Of a stretch of DNA of 6,444 nt, positions 1-4,661 are shown piece by piece; positions within the stretch are counted from its first letter, which is position 1, and every line of letters begins with the position of its first letter. The DNA comes from Thermoprotei archaeon. GTDB taxonomy: Archaea; Thermoproteota; Thermoprotei_A; Sulfolobales; NBVN01. The position numbers and the translations under genes are program-made. Under the pieces are notes generated by a model. The model saw nothing but the letters and a program-made list of their open reading frames with translations. It was not told the origin of the DNA and searched no databases. The stretch is taken from positions 1-6,444 of the forward strand of contig QMWS01000045.1 in the NCBI GenBank assembly GCA_003661745.1, in the 5' to 3' direction.

Positions 1-434
1 CTGGCTTTCCAGTTGAATGCCTTTATCCCAGCTGTGTTTATTCCGTGATAGATTACCGCATCGACTTTAGCCCCTACTTCCTCAAGCTTAGACTTAGTAT
101 AGTTTGAGTTGGCTATGAAGCTTAGGTCTCTATAGACCCACTCATCCCCGTGAACCCTCTTGACCCTTCCCTCAATGGTTGTGTAGAATAGTGATATCTT
201 GCCCTTAACTTTTAGTGATCTTGCAAGGAAGAGGTAGGGAATGACCCATGCTGGGTCGAAGGTCATTACTGTTATAGCCATGTCTATGTCCTTGTAAAGT
301 CTTGGGTCAGCGTTTGCTGACAATATGATCCTTACGTTCTTGACACCCCCCTCCTTGAGTGTTAGGGCTATGTCGTTAGCTACTCTTTGTAGAGAAACAG
401 AGCGGTCAGACGTAATAATGGCTACGCCACGCAA
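1..434 (-). CDS. GT4-like glycosyltransferase, N-terminal part (cut by window edge)
   Basis: About 144 residues are visible on the minus strand from a TTG start at 434-432; the gene runs off the left edge. An in-frame stop at 458-456 and no ATG or GTG between it and the TTG fix this start. The protein opens RGVAIITSDRSVSLQRVA, a Rossmann-like first strand and helix. Later it has FIANSNYTKSKLEEVGAKVD followed by AVIYHGIN, which is the usual linker of family 4 (GT-B) glycosyltransferases just before the second domain. The catalytic EX7E region would lie outside the window. Such enzymes transfer a sugar from an activated donor. Filamentous and rod-shaped archaeal viruses often carry them, presumably to glycosylate virion proteins or lipids (family knowledge, not shown here). 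It lies downstream of the capsid genes on the same strand but behind a hairpin/T-run, so it probably has its own promoter. Confidence 0.82.
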   Translation of the reverse strand, partial: MRGVAIITSDRSVSLQRVANDIALTLKEGGVKNVRIILSANADPRLYKDIDMAITVMTFDPAWVIPYLFLARSLKVKGKISLFYTTIEGRVKRVHGDEWVYRDLSFIANSNYTKSKLEEVGAKVDAVIYHGINTAGIKAFNWKA

Positions 435-455
435 TGGGGGTACCCAAGAAGTGGT

Positions 456-483
456 TTAGAAATTATGAAAAAAGTGTTTTTCG
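456..483 (-). promoter_or_regulatory. Probable promoter of the glycosyltransferase gene
   Basis: On the minus strand the string CCGAAAAAC (483-475) is followed by a T-run and CATAATTTC (about 466-458), some 25-30 bases before the TTG start at 434. CCGAAAAAC is the same BRE-like 9-mer that heads the duplicated promoter boxes near 5107 and 5178. The TATA element itself is poor, so the exact box is uncertain. GGGTACCC, an 8-bp palindrome at 438-445, sits just before the start codon. Confidence 0.4.
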
Positions 484-510
484 GTTTTATCCCCCCTGCT
501 TTATGGGGGG
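468..510 (-). terminator. Hairpin and T-run terminator behind the capsid operon
   Basis: CCCCCC (491-496) and GGGGGG (505-510) form a six-pair GC stem with an 8-base loop, 25 bases past the stop of the second capsid gene. Read on the minus strand it is followed about 17 bases later by TTTTTT (473-468). Archaeal termination relies mainly on T-runs, so the hairpin may instead protect the 3' end of an abundant capsid mRNA. Confidence 0.5.
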
Positions 511-535
511 TTCATACCAAGTGATTACATACTCA

Positions 536-910
536 TTAGTATGGCGGTATAACTCCCACGACTACCTCAATTATCCTGTCAAGGATTGCTGGGTCAGCCT
601 TATATGCTGTTATGAAGTAATTCTTAACACCACTTACCTCCTTCTGGAGTGTGGCACCCTTATGGCTGAATGTCAGCTTGGCTAATATTTGGGCAAAGGA
701 TAAGTACTTAGCCCATAGACCAGTAGGTACTCCTTCCTCGCTTAAGATGTCTCTAACCCTCTCAACAACATCATATATTACTGAGGTCGCTCCCTCATAC
801 CTAGCATCCATTAAGTCCTTGACAGCCGTTAACCTGGTTGTTACATTGCCTCCATCATACTTTAAGTAGTACTTTTGATGCATGTCCTTAAAGGTTCTAA
901 CTACGGGCAT
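536..910 (-). CDS. Major capsid protein, second paralogue (SIRV2-fold, Adnaviria type)
   Basis: This 124-residue protein starts at ATG 910. It shares a scaffold with the product of the upstream gene: MPxVxT at the start, TRxxAVKxL near residue 26, ERVRDILxxEGxP near residue 50, FA and SH in the middle, then GxKxxF, ADPAxLDxI and VVG at the end. The last stretch aligns with the rudivirus/lipothrixvirus capsid C-terminus as I recall it (GLKAYYVSAFNANPQVLD then IVNIITG). It adds a short IPPY tail beyond its paralogue. In filamentous Adnaviria two capsid paralogues form a heterodimer wrapping A-form DNA, and a tandem pair is the usual arrangement; rudiviruses usually have one. Between the two genes TAAGGGGTGAGAAGCC gives a good Shine-Dalgarno (GGGGTGAG) six bases from the ATG, so it is probably translated from a shared mRNA. 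Confidence 0.85.
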   Translation of the reverse strand: MPVVRTFKDMHQKYYLKYDGGNVTTRLTAVKDLMDARYEGATSVIYDVVERVRDILSEEGVPTGLWAKYLSFAQILAKLTFSHKGATLQKEVSGVKNYFITAYKADPAILDRIIEVVVGVIPPY

Positions 911-923
911 GGCTTCTCACCCC

Positions 924-1280
924 TTAACCAACTATGAGGTTAGCTATCTTGTCTAGCATCGCTGGGTCAGCACCCTTTGCTGTGAACCATGCCTTCAAGC
1001 CCTCAATTATCGTCTCTAACTCAGTATCACTGTGGCTTAATGCCTTGCTTACAGCCTTAAATGCGAAGGCGTAGTAGACTCCATGATCGCTTGCTGGTAT
1101 TCCTTCCCTCTCAAGGATATCCCTTACCCTCTCCCTCACAGCTGTGATAATGCCCGCACCCTCAATATACCTCCCTGAGGCTAGCTCCTTTACTGCACCA
1201 TACCTGGTTCCAGTCTGGTCGGCTGGTGTCTTAGCCTTGAACTTCTCAACTCTATCCGATAATGTCTTTACTATGGGCAT
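924..1280 (-). CDS. Major capsid protein, first paralogue (SIRV2-fold, Adnaviria type)
   Basis: This 118-residue, mostly helical protein starts at ATG 1280. Its blocks follow the rudivirus/lipothrixvirus major capsid protein in order. VRERVRDILEREGIP corresponds to the VNEQVSAVLTQYGV block, YYAFAFKAVSKAL to the YGLKVARAL helix, and GLKAWFTAKGADPAMLDKIA to GLKAYYVSAFNANPQVLD, ending NLIVG against NIITG (family sequence from memory). The N-terminal arm is shorter than in rudiviruses. The fold is a four-helix bundle whose N-terminal helices wrap the DNA and hold it in A-form. It is first of the two capsid genes, with a strong TATA box and a GAGGGTG-type ribosome site in a leader of about 13 bases. 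One perfect CACAGCTGTG palindrome (1137-1146) lies inside the gene and encodes Thr-Ala-Val. Confidence 0.87.
   Translation of the reverse strand: MPIVKTLSDRVEKFKAKTPADQTGTRYGAVKELASGRYIEGAGIITAVRERVRDILEREGIPASDHGVYYAFAFKAVSKALSHSDTELETIIEGLKAWFTAKGADPAMLDKIANLIVG
1137..1146. repeat. CACAGCTGTG palindrome inside the first capsid gene
   Basis: This is a perfect copy of the dispersed 10-mer. The capsid frame reads it as Thr-Ala-Val. Confidence 0.6.
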
Positions 1281-1313
1281 ACCTTATGCACCCTCATGGT
1301 TACATCGTAATGA

Positions 1314-1326
1314 GGTCTAAAAAGGA
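1314..1326 (-). promoter_or_regulatory. TATA box of the capsid operon
   Basis: On the minus strand CCTTTTTAGACC gives a TATA-like core (CTTTTTAG) centred near 1320. Transcription should start about 26 bases downstream near 1293, leaving a leader of roughly 13 bases that contains GAGGGTG before ATG 1280. The first AT-rich element upstream of the capsid start is at the right distance. Confidence 0.55.
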
Positions 1327-1350
1327 ATTGTAAGTTTTCTTCTCAATTAC

Positions 1351-1363
1351 GTAGTATATATTA
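1351..1363 (+). promoter_or_regulatory. TATA box of the 1387 gene
   Basis: GTATATATTAG lies about 28-30 bases before the GTG at 1387, placing the predicted transcription start close to the start codon (near-leaderless). It shares the 106-base gap with the divergent capsid promoter. Confidence 0.55.
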
Positions 1364-1386
1364 GTGTGTATAGATGTTACTAGTCG

Positions 1387-1884
1387 GTGAGTTTGTTAGT
1401 GGGTGGGATAGACATTATTCGTGAGGAATCAGTTGATGTCTCTAAGAGGGTTAGGTCTGATGTCTTTAAGGGGGTTAAGTGGGTTTGGGAGATTAAGAAT
1501 ACGAAGCTACTTGACATCATAAGGTTGTCTGTTAGGAAGTGGGTTGATAGTGTGGAGAACTTTGCTCAGTACGTGGCTAGGCGTCTGCAATCCTACGGTA
1601 TTGTCTTGGAGATTGACTCTAATCTGTACCCAATTAGTGATGGCTACATGCTCTCATTAGCGTTCAGGATTAGGGGTGTTAGAGAGGACGTTCTTGAGTC
1701 TAAGAAGAGGCTCCTCAAGGTCTACTTTAGGGGGGCTTCGAAAAGTAGTAGGAAATATAAACGTGCTGAAGAATTATTGATGAGGGTGGAAGGTAGTGAG
1801 CGAGAGGTTGGAGATAGTTCTCCCAGAACCGATAGCGAGGAAATTGAAGAGGAGGGCGGAGGAGTTGAAGATGGATGTCAATGA
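1387..1884 (+). CDS. Unknown protein with acidic C-terminal tail
   Basis: I do not recognise this 165-residue protein. GTG 1387 is chosen because the TATA box at 1351-1363 would start transcription just before it; TTG 1393 and GTG 1399 are in-frame alternatives. Residues about 35-80 look like helices (KLLDIIRLSVRKWVDSVENF, AQYVARRLQSYG) leading into a beta-like segment (IVLEID, then MLSLAFRIRGV), followed by a basic helix with KKRLLKVYFRG. The last 30 residues are low-complexity and acidic (SEEIEEEGGGVED), probably disordered. It is transcribed away from the capsid genes. Its stop overlaps a small +1-frame ORF (1871-1927) that leads directly to the next gene, suggesting a co-transcribed pair. 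A virion or morphogenesis role is possible from position alone but is not shown. Confidence 0.75.
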   Translation: MSLLVGGIDIIREESVDVSKRVRSDVFKGVKWVWEIKNTKLLDIIRLSVRKWVDSVENFAQYVARRLQSYGIVLEIDSNLYPISDGYMLSLAFRIRGVREDVLESKKRLLKVYFRGASKSSRKYKRAEELLMRVEGSEREVGDSSPRTDSEEIEEEGGGVEDGCQ

Positions 1885-1927
1885 CTTAATAATTCAGGCT
1901 TTAGTTAAGGTGATTGAGGGGAAGTAA
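1871..1927 (+). CDS. Possible 18-residue linking ORF (MDVNDLIIQALVKVIEGK)
   Basis: A short ATG-initiated ORF overlaps the last 14 bases of the preceding gene in the +1 frame and ends three bases before the ATG of the next gene. The peptide would be one amphipathic helix. GGAGGAGTTGAAG just upstream is a strong Shine-Dalgarno-like string (GGAGG, about eight bases from the ATG). It could be a coupling ORF, a frameshifted alternative C-terminus of the 165-residue protein, or chance. Confidence 0.3.
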   Translation: MDVNDLIIQALVKVIEGK

Positions 1928-1930
1928 GCC

Positions 1931-2269
1931 ATGAGGGTTGATGAGTGGGTTAAGTCATTACTGAGTGGGTGCGGTAAGGAGACAGAAATGCTTGAACTAC
2001 AGTCAATACTGCACCAAGTAGTTGAGGAGTATTTCTCTGGGAGGATGAATGATGATGAACTAAACCAGTTAGCCATCAAGCTATGCGAGTCAATAGTAGT
2101 ACTAGCTAATGATTGCGGTAAGCCCTTAACCCAAGATAAATGCGTTAATGACCTAGTCACAGCTGTGAAAATGACATTCCCGAGAGGCACCTTAAGAGGT
2201 CTAATAACATCCATGAGAAGGAGGAAAACATCAACAAGTACAAGCACAAGTACAGGACTAATACCTTAA
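1931..2269 (+). CDS. Small helical protein with Ser/Thr repeat tail, function unknown
   Basis: This 112-residue protein starts at ATG 1931, three bases after the preceding small ORF's stop. I do not recognise the family. Residues 1-95 are predicted mostly helical with four cysteines (in SGCGKE, KLCESI, NDCGK and DKCVND), spaced in a way that could allow disulphides but form no metal motif I know. It then has a basic patch (SMRRRK) and a TSTSTSTST run encoded by an imperfect ACAAGC/ACAAGT repeat, ending GLIP. One perfect CACAGCTGTG, inside the 12-bp palindrome TCACAGCTGTGA (2157-2168), lies in the gene and encodes Thr-Ala-Val. It converges with the regulator gene at 2302 across a short AT-rich gap. 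Confidence 0.7.
   Translation: MRVDEWVKSLLSGCGKETEMLELQSILHQVVEEYFSGRMNDDELNQLAIKLCESIVVLANDCGKPLTQDKCVNDLVTAVKMTFPRGTLRGLITSMRRRKTSTSTSTSTGLIP
2157..2168. repeat. TCACAGCTGTGA palindrome inside the 1931 gene
   Basis: This is a perfect 12-bp palindrome containing the dispersed 10-mer. Confidence 0.6.
2220..2259 (+). repeat. Ser/Thr-coding hexanucleotide repeat
   Basis: The end of the 1931 gene carries alternating ACA-TCA/AGT/AGC codons (about four and a half Thr-Ser units). Unit number could vary by slippage without breaking the frame. Confidence 0.6.
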
Positions 2270-2278
2270 CATAAGGAA

Positions 2279-2298
2279 TAAAGTAAAAAACGAGTTAG
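2279..2298 (-). terminator. T-run terminator between convergent genes
   Basis: On the minus strand, just past the stop of the 2302 gene, the sequence reads GTTTTTTAC followed by TTTATT. Six consecutive T (2290-2285) suits archaeal termination of the regulator gene. On the plus strand only GTTAGTTTTC is available for the opposing gene. Confidence 0.4.
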
Positions 2299-2301
2299 TT
2301 T

Positions 2302-2775
2302 TCACTGCTCCTTAGTGACTAATTCAAACATGAAGTGAATAACTATTTCTTTAACTACTTGTTTAAAAGCCATTGAAAAGTCAATAGCTATCTTCTTTTG
2401 TAACTCTGGATCCTTTGCTGATTTATAGTAGTCAGCCATCCTCACCAAGATGTCAGCCTCAATACCAAACCTTTGTTTTAACTCTTCTACTCTTTTTACT
2501 AACATTTCATATTTTTCCTCACACGGATTTTCCCTGAAAGCCCCATAAGCGAGTGCTAATTTCGTTATGTACCAAGCTAATTTGTCTAAGTTGGTTGTTG
2601 AAGTCCTTACTGACGGTTTCCTTAAGAATTCCTCGTAGAACGAAACTGCATTATTAATGATTTCCCAAGTAACCATACCAGTCCTAACTCTTAAATCATC
2701 AATTCGGTTTTTAACCTCTTTAGGGATTCGAATGGTGCTCCACTCCTTTTTATAAGGCTTATTTCTTGAGACCAC
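2302..2775 (-). CDS. Ribbon-helix-helix transcriptional regulator with helical C-terminal domain
   Basis: This 157-residue protein starts at GTG 2775; no other in-frame start precedes its DNA-binding domain. Residues about 12-53 have the ribbon-helix-helix pattern: a beta strand WSTIRIP, helix A KEVKNRIDDLRVRTG, then helix B TWEIINNAVSFYEEFL. Such proteins dimerise, and the paired strands bind the major groove of short palindromic operators. The remaining 100 residues look helical (KLAWYITKLALAYGAF, YEMLVKRVEELKQRFG) and may oligomerise or bind a partner. AT-rich thymine and lysine codon use (AAA, ATA) is less AGG-biased than in the hjc and capsid genes. The gene is divergent from hjc with only 84 bases between them, so it may repress both itself and hjc; that target is inference. 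The same fold is common in crenarchaeal viruses. Confidence 0.8.
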   Translation of the reverse strand: MVSRNKPYKKEWSTIRIPKEVKNRIDDLRVRTGMVTWEIINNAVSFYEEFLRKPSVRTSTTNLDKLAWYITKLALAYGAFRENPCEEKYEMLVKRVEELKQRFGIEADILVRMADYYKSAKDPELQKKIAIDFSMAFKQVVKEIVIHFMFELVTKEQ

Positions 2776-2810
2776 TCCTTACACACCTCCCATATGGTAT
2801 ATGTCTACAG

Positions 2811-2826
2811 CCTTTATAAATATATC
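2811..2826 (-). promoter_or_regulatory. TATA box of the 2302-2775 regulator gene
   Basis: On the minus strand ATATATTTATAAAGG lies about 40 bases before GTG 2775. Transcription near 2787 would leave a short leader containing AAGGAGTG. Because TTTATAAATATA is nearly symmetrical it could also be read toward hjc. Confidence 0.6.
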
Positions 2827-2835
2827 CCTTCTTGA

Positions 2836-2848
2836 CTATGTATTTTTG
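2836..2848 (+). promoter_or_regulatory. Probable TATA box of hjc
   Basis: TATGTATTTTTGG is centred about 27 bases before GTG 2869, which would make that GTG leaderless. If the upstream TTTATAAATATA (2812-2823) is used instead, TTG 2860 would carry a leader of roughly 15 bases. Confidence 0.4.
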
Positions 2849-2859
2849 GGATGTAGGTC

Positions 2860-3285
2860 TTGGGTTATGTGAGGTATGAGAGGGGCAAGAGGGCTGAGTT
2901 GGAGCTTGGTAGGAGGTTATTACGTGCTGGCTTCTTCGTTATGAGGTCTCCAGGTTCTGGTAGGAGGGCTAGGAGGTTTAAGTATCCTGACTTGGTGGCT
3001 ATTAGGAAGGGTAGGGTGTTACTGTTTGAGGTTAAGCTTCGTAAGCATAGGGATACGATACATATTCCTTGGAGGCAAGTCGAGAACTTAAGATACGCTT
3101 CCGAGCTAGCTGGAGGTAGTGCATATATAGCTGTTTATATCCAAGAAGAGAAGGAGTGGTTCTTCTTCAGGTTGGGTGATCTTGAGGAGCAGGTGCATGA
3201 GAGGGGTAGGAGGTACGTAATAACTGTGGGTATGTTTGAAAAAGCACTTAAGTTTGAGGACGTGGTTGGTGATCACTTATTGTAG
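2860..3285 (+). CDS. hjc: Holliday junction resolvase, archaeal Hjc family
   Basis: This 141-residue enzyme would cut four-way DNA junctions symmetrically as a dimer, resolving recombination or replication intermediates of the viral genome. It matches Hjc closely: RYERGKRAELELGRRLLRAG gives the N-terminal helix with Glu13; RSPGSGRR gives the substrate loop with Ser30/Ser33; YPDLVAIRKG gives metal-binding Asp44; VLLFEVKLRK gives Glu57-X-Lys59 of the nuclease-fold active site. All expected catalytic residues are present, and the length is in the usual 120-145 range. The start is uncertain: TTG 2860 or GTG 2869 (beginning VRYERGK), the latter nearer family length. Rudiviruses and lipothrixviruses encode such enzymes, which fits the capsid genes. 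The last 13 bases overlap the end of the convergent Cys-rich gene. Confidence 0.92.
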   Translation: MGYVRYERGKRAELELGRRLLRAGFFVMRSPGSGRRARRFKYPDLVAIRKGRVLLFEVKLRKHRDTIHIPWRQVENLRYASELAGGSAYIAVYIQEEKEWFFFRLGDLEEQVHERGRRYVITVGMFEKALKFEDVVGDHLL

Positions 3286-3392
3286 GACTCCCTATGCAGG
3301 CACTCATCCACGCATTTCTTGACCTCTACAGGATCCCTGCACTTCCTTACGCACATCCTTAAGCACTCATCATACCTTCTAGACATTGACAT
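3273..3392 (-). CDS. 39-residue Cys-rich microprotein (CX3C repeats)
   Basis: This small ORF runs from ATG 3392 to a TGA at 3273-3275; ATG 3386 is a second in-frame start. It encodes five cysteines as C10-X3-C14-X3-C18-X8-C27-X3-C31, in two helical segments joined by RDPVEV. The twin CX3C pattern resembles a disulphide-stapled helical hairpin or a small metal site, though I know no homologue. GGGGGTGA lies seven bases before ATG 3392, the best ribosome site in this operon and a reason to believe the gene. It follows the 3408 gene by 15 bases, so it is probably the last gene of that operon. Its end overlaps hjc by 13 bases on the opposite strand, so the two mRNAs share complementary 3' ends. 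Confidence 0.6.
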   Translation of the reverse strand: MSMSRRYDECLRMCVRKCRDPVEVKKCVDECLHRESYNK

Positions 3393-3407
3393 GTGGGTGT
3401 CACCCCC

Positions 3408-3692
3408 TCAAGGACAGATGTCTAGGATGCCCCCCGACTCCTCAAATACTTGTGAGCATACTTTTATCATGCAGTCTATTGATTGACATTTATCCACAGC
3501 TGTGATTGCTTCATCCATTAAGTCCTTAAACCTTGGGAAGTGATGTGATATTGCTTGAGCTAGTACCTTGATGAACTTCCTGTAAGAGTTTGGGTTGGTG
3601 CCCCAATCCCTTATCAGTCTTGACAGCTGTGTTTTGTAGTATATCTGTATGGCTATTATTGTTAGTGCGTCAAGTTCCCTCATTGCTATCAC
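3408..3692 (-). CDS. Small helical Cys-containing protein, function unknown
   Basis: This protein has 94 residues from GTG 3692, or 91 from ATG 3683 (MRELDALTIIAIQIYY). The GTG directly follows the TGA of the upstream gene. AAGGAGTGA lies too close to serve the GTG well and 12 bases from the ATG, so ATG 3683 may be the real start. I do not recognise the family. The protein is all-helical in appearance with a C-terminal cysteine cluster, C-X4-C-X4-C in DKCQSIDCMIKVCSQ plus a final DICP. Together with the adjacent Cys-rich microprotein this suggests a disulphide or metal theme in the operon. Two palindrome copies fall inside: CACAGCTGTG at 3495-3504 and ACAGCTGT at 3623-3630, in different reading frames. 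Confidence 0.7.
   Translation of the reverse strand: MIAMRELDALTIIAIQIYYKTQLSRLIRDWGTNPNSYRKFIKVLAQAISHHFPRFKDLMDEAITAVDKCQSIDCMIKVCSQVFEESGGILDICP
3495..3504. repeat. CACAGCTGTG palindrome inside the 3408 gene
   Basis: This is a perfect copy. A second partial copy, GACAGCTGTG, follows at 3622-3631 in another reading frame. Confidence 0.6.
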
Positions 3693-4181
3693 TCACTCCT
3701 TAAGTCTTAGTAAGAACCACCTACCCTTACCCCTTACAGTCCTACCTACCTCTTGGAATCCTAGCCTTTTGTAGGTGGCTCCAGACCTCCTCACGTCTTC
3801 AGTCACTACTAGAGCTATTACGGCTGATTCACCCCTCTTCCTTAGCCAGTCTATTAGGCATTGGTGTGCCTCAACCGTTACGTGGCCGTACTTCTCTCTG
3901 CATTCCTCAATAGTGGCTACCCTCCTTATGAACCATGTGCGATCCCAGTCTAGGCGGTACTTTGTGAGGATTGTTGGGTTGGTCATGAGGTGTATAGTGA
4001 ATAGGACGCACCAGTCCTCGCCTATGCAGTAGACTAGATCCATCCTCCTACGAAGGTATGGTGCCTGAGATAAGTGACCGTAGGCGTTATACTTATTCAT
4101 CAAGAACCTGAACTTCCTACGCTCCTCAAGGGTTAAGACCCTGTATAGACAGCCCCTACCACACTCATGGAGCTTTATCAA
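3693..4181 (-). CDS. GNAT-fold acyltransferase-like protein (possibly Mom-like)
   Basis: This protein has 162 residues from TTG 4181, the first usable start after the promoter region. The C-terminal half has the look of a GNAT domain: a strand around RTWFIRRVATIEE, a helix VTVEAHQCLIDWLRKRG, a strand SAVIALVVTED, then SGATYKRLGFQEVGRTVRGKG and a final strand WFLLRL. The YKRLGFxxVG segment is typical of the last GNAT helix and strand. A clear acetyl-CoA pyrophosphate loop (Q/RxxGxG/A) is not visible. GNAT relatives lacking that loop include the phage Mom DNA-modification family, whose SGxxYxAxGW segment is similar, so base modification is one possibility, unproven. The N-terminus holds HECGRGCLYR. 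It is the first gene of a three-gene minus-strand operon. Confidence 0.6.
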   Translation of the reverse strand: MIKLHECGRGCLYRVLTLEERRKFRFLMNKYNAYGHLSQAPYLRRRMDLVYCIGEDWCVLFTIHLMTNPTILTKYRLDWDRTWFIRRVATIEECREKYGHVTVEAHQCLIDWLRKRGESAVIALVVTEDVRRSGATYKRLGFQEVGRTVRGKGRWFLLRLKE

Positions 4182-4192
4182 GGACTGACCCC

Positions 4193-4258
4193 AAGGCTAT
4201 AGAGCGTTTCAGACCTAATGAACACTGTGTATATATGGAATATAAGGTATATATACAG
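4193..4258. promoter_or_regulatory. AT-rich inverted repeat with divergent TATA boxes
   Basis: GTATATAT (4229-4236) and ATATATAC (4249-4256) form an 8-bp inverted repeat with a 12-base spacer, flanked by CTGT and ACAG. Read minus, CCATATATACAC (4238-4228), or the nearer TCTATAGC (4203-4196), could drive the GNAT-like operon. Read plus, GGTATATATAC (4246-4256) could drive transcription into the region to the right. Confidence 0.5.
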
Positions 4259-4392
4259 CTCTTCTTGGGCAAGGTGATGGTGTGTGGTTCAATGCCGTGA
4301 GGTCTTCCTGGGTTGGTGGTTTAGGTAGGTGGTTGGTGGGGTGTGAGTATTGGCTACCCCCCTTTTTAAGCCTTGCCTGAAGTCATGCCGTG

Positions 4393-4566
4393 ATGGAGTT
4401 TATGGTGGGGTCTCCCACTCCTTGGGGAGCCCTACATGGGTGCTTTATACAAATTCTCATAGTTGATGGAGGTTTGTATAAGGGAGGCACCATCCCCACT
4501 CCAGACCCACTGAAATCTAATTCTACCATTAGAGACAGCTACGACACCATAAATTTGTGGTGTTGA
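4393..4566 (+). CDS. Possible 57-residue ORF, function unknown
   Basis: An ATG-initiated ORF (beginning MEFMVGSPTPWGALHGCF, ending SYDTINLWC) lies about 25-30 bases after a TATA-like CTTTTTAAG, so it would be nearly leaderless. Composition is plausible but not compelling. It contains the TTATACAAA/TTTGTATAA inverted repeat and the operator-like palindrome, which argues that the DNA or RNA structure matters more than the protein. The ATG at 4402 is an alternative start. Confidence 0.25.
   Translation: MEFMVGSPTPWGALHGCFIQILIVDGGLYKGGTIPTPDPLKSNSTIRDSYDTINLWC
4436..4491. repeat. Inverted repeat with TATA-like arms
   Basis: TTATACAAA (4445-4453) and TTTGTATAA (4473-4481) are perfect 9-bp inverted arms with a 19-base spacer. 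Further out GGTGC (4439-4443) and GCACC (4487-4491) add five more pairs, with a small asymmetric bulge. It could fold as an RNA stem, act as an operator, or be two opposed TATA elements. Confidence 0.55.
4544..4563. promoter_or_regulatory. Operator-like palindrome, copy 1
   Basis: ACACCATAAATTTGTGGTGT is a 20-bp palindrome with a single non-matching symmetric pair. Its 18-bp core occurs again, exactly in inverted orientation, at 6233-6250. It sits about 140 bases before the 4703 regulator gene. A dimeric ribbon-helix-helix protein is a plausible ligand. Confidence 0.6.
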
Positions 4567-4638
4567 TCTCTATGGAGGGTATTTGGTGGGAGCACTGTGG
4601 TTGGGTTCTGTGTGTGTGGTTTGGGTTATTGTTTTTGT

Positions 4639-4648
4639 CACAGCTGTG
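4639..4648. promoter_or_regulatory. CACAGCTGTG palindrome upstream of the 4703 regulator
   Basis: This is a perfect intergenic copy, 15 bases before the TATA box. It is followed by TTTATGGGGGG, an 11-mer also present at 500-510; CAGCTGTGTTTA is shared with 29-40. Confidence 0.6.
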
Positions 4649-4661
4649 TTTATGGGGGGAT

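Noticed and set aside
434..685. Plus-strand ORF of 83 codons over the capsid terminator and second capsid gene
   Set aside because: Overlaps a well-supported capsid gene and the glycosyltransferase promoter; composition (Tyr, Cys, Trp rich) is that of a shadow frame.
651..869. Plus-strand ORF of 72 codons
   Set aside because: Lies entirely antisense to the second capsid gene.
1894..2247. Minus-strand ORF of 117 codons
   Set aside because: Antisense to the 1931 gene; Ser/Leu-rich shadow, without a promoter or ribosome site.
1137..3504. Thr-Ala-Val shared by three coding copies of the palindrome as a protein motif
   Set aside because: The rest of the three proteins does not align, another coding copy is in a different frame, and two copies are intergenic, so a DNA-level motif explains it better.
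3775..4032. Plus-strand ORF of 85 codons
   Set aside because: Antisense to the GNAT-like gene; Ser/Thr-rich, no promoter.
4281..4300. GGTTCAATGCC resembling a tRNA T-arm
   Set aside because: No complementary stem, acceptor or anticodon arms around it.
4282..4380. 32-residue Trp-rich ORF from GTG 4282
   Set aside because: Start is near-leaderless relative to a TATA box, but the protein is low-complexity W/G/L from the GG-rich strand; not supported enough to call.
4383..4529. Minus-strand ORF of 48 codons in the regulatory region
   Set aside because: No promoter at a suitable distance; spans the inverted repeat; Pro/Gly-rich without recognisable pattern.
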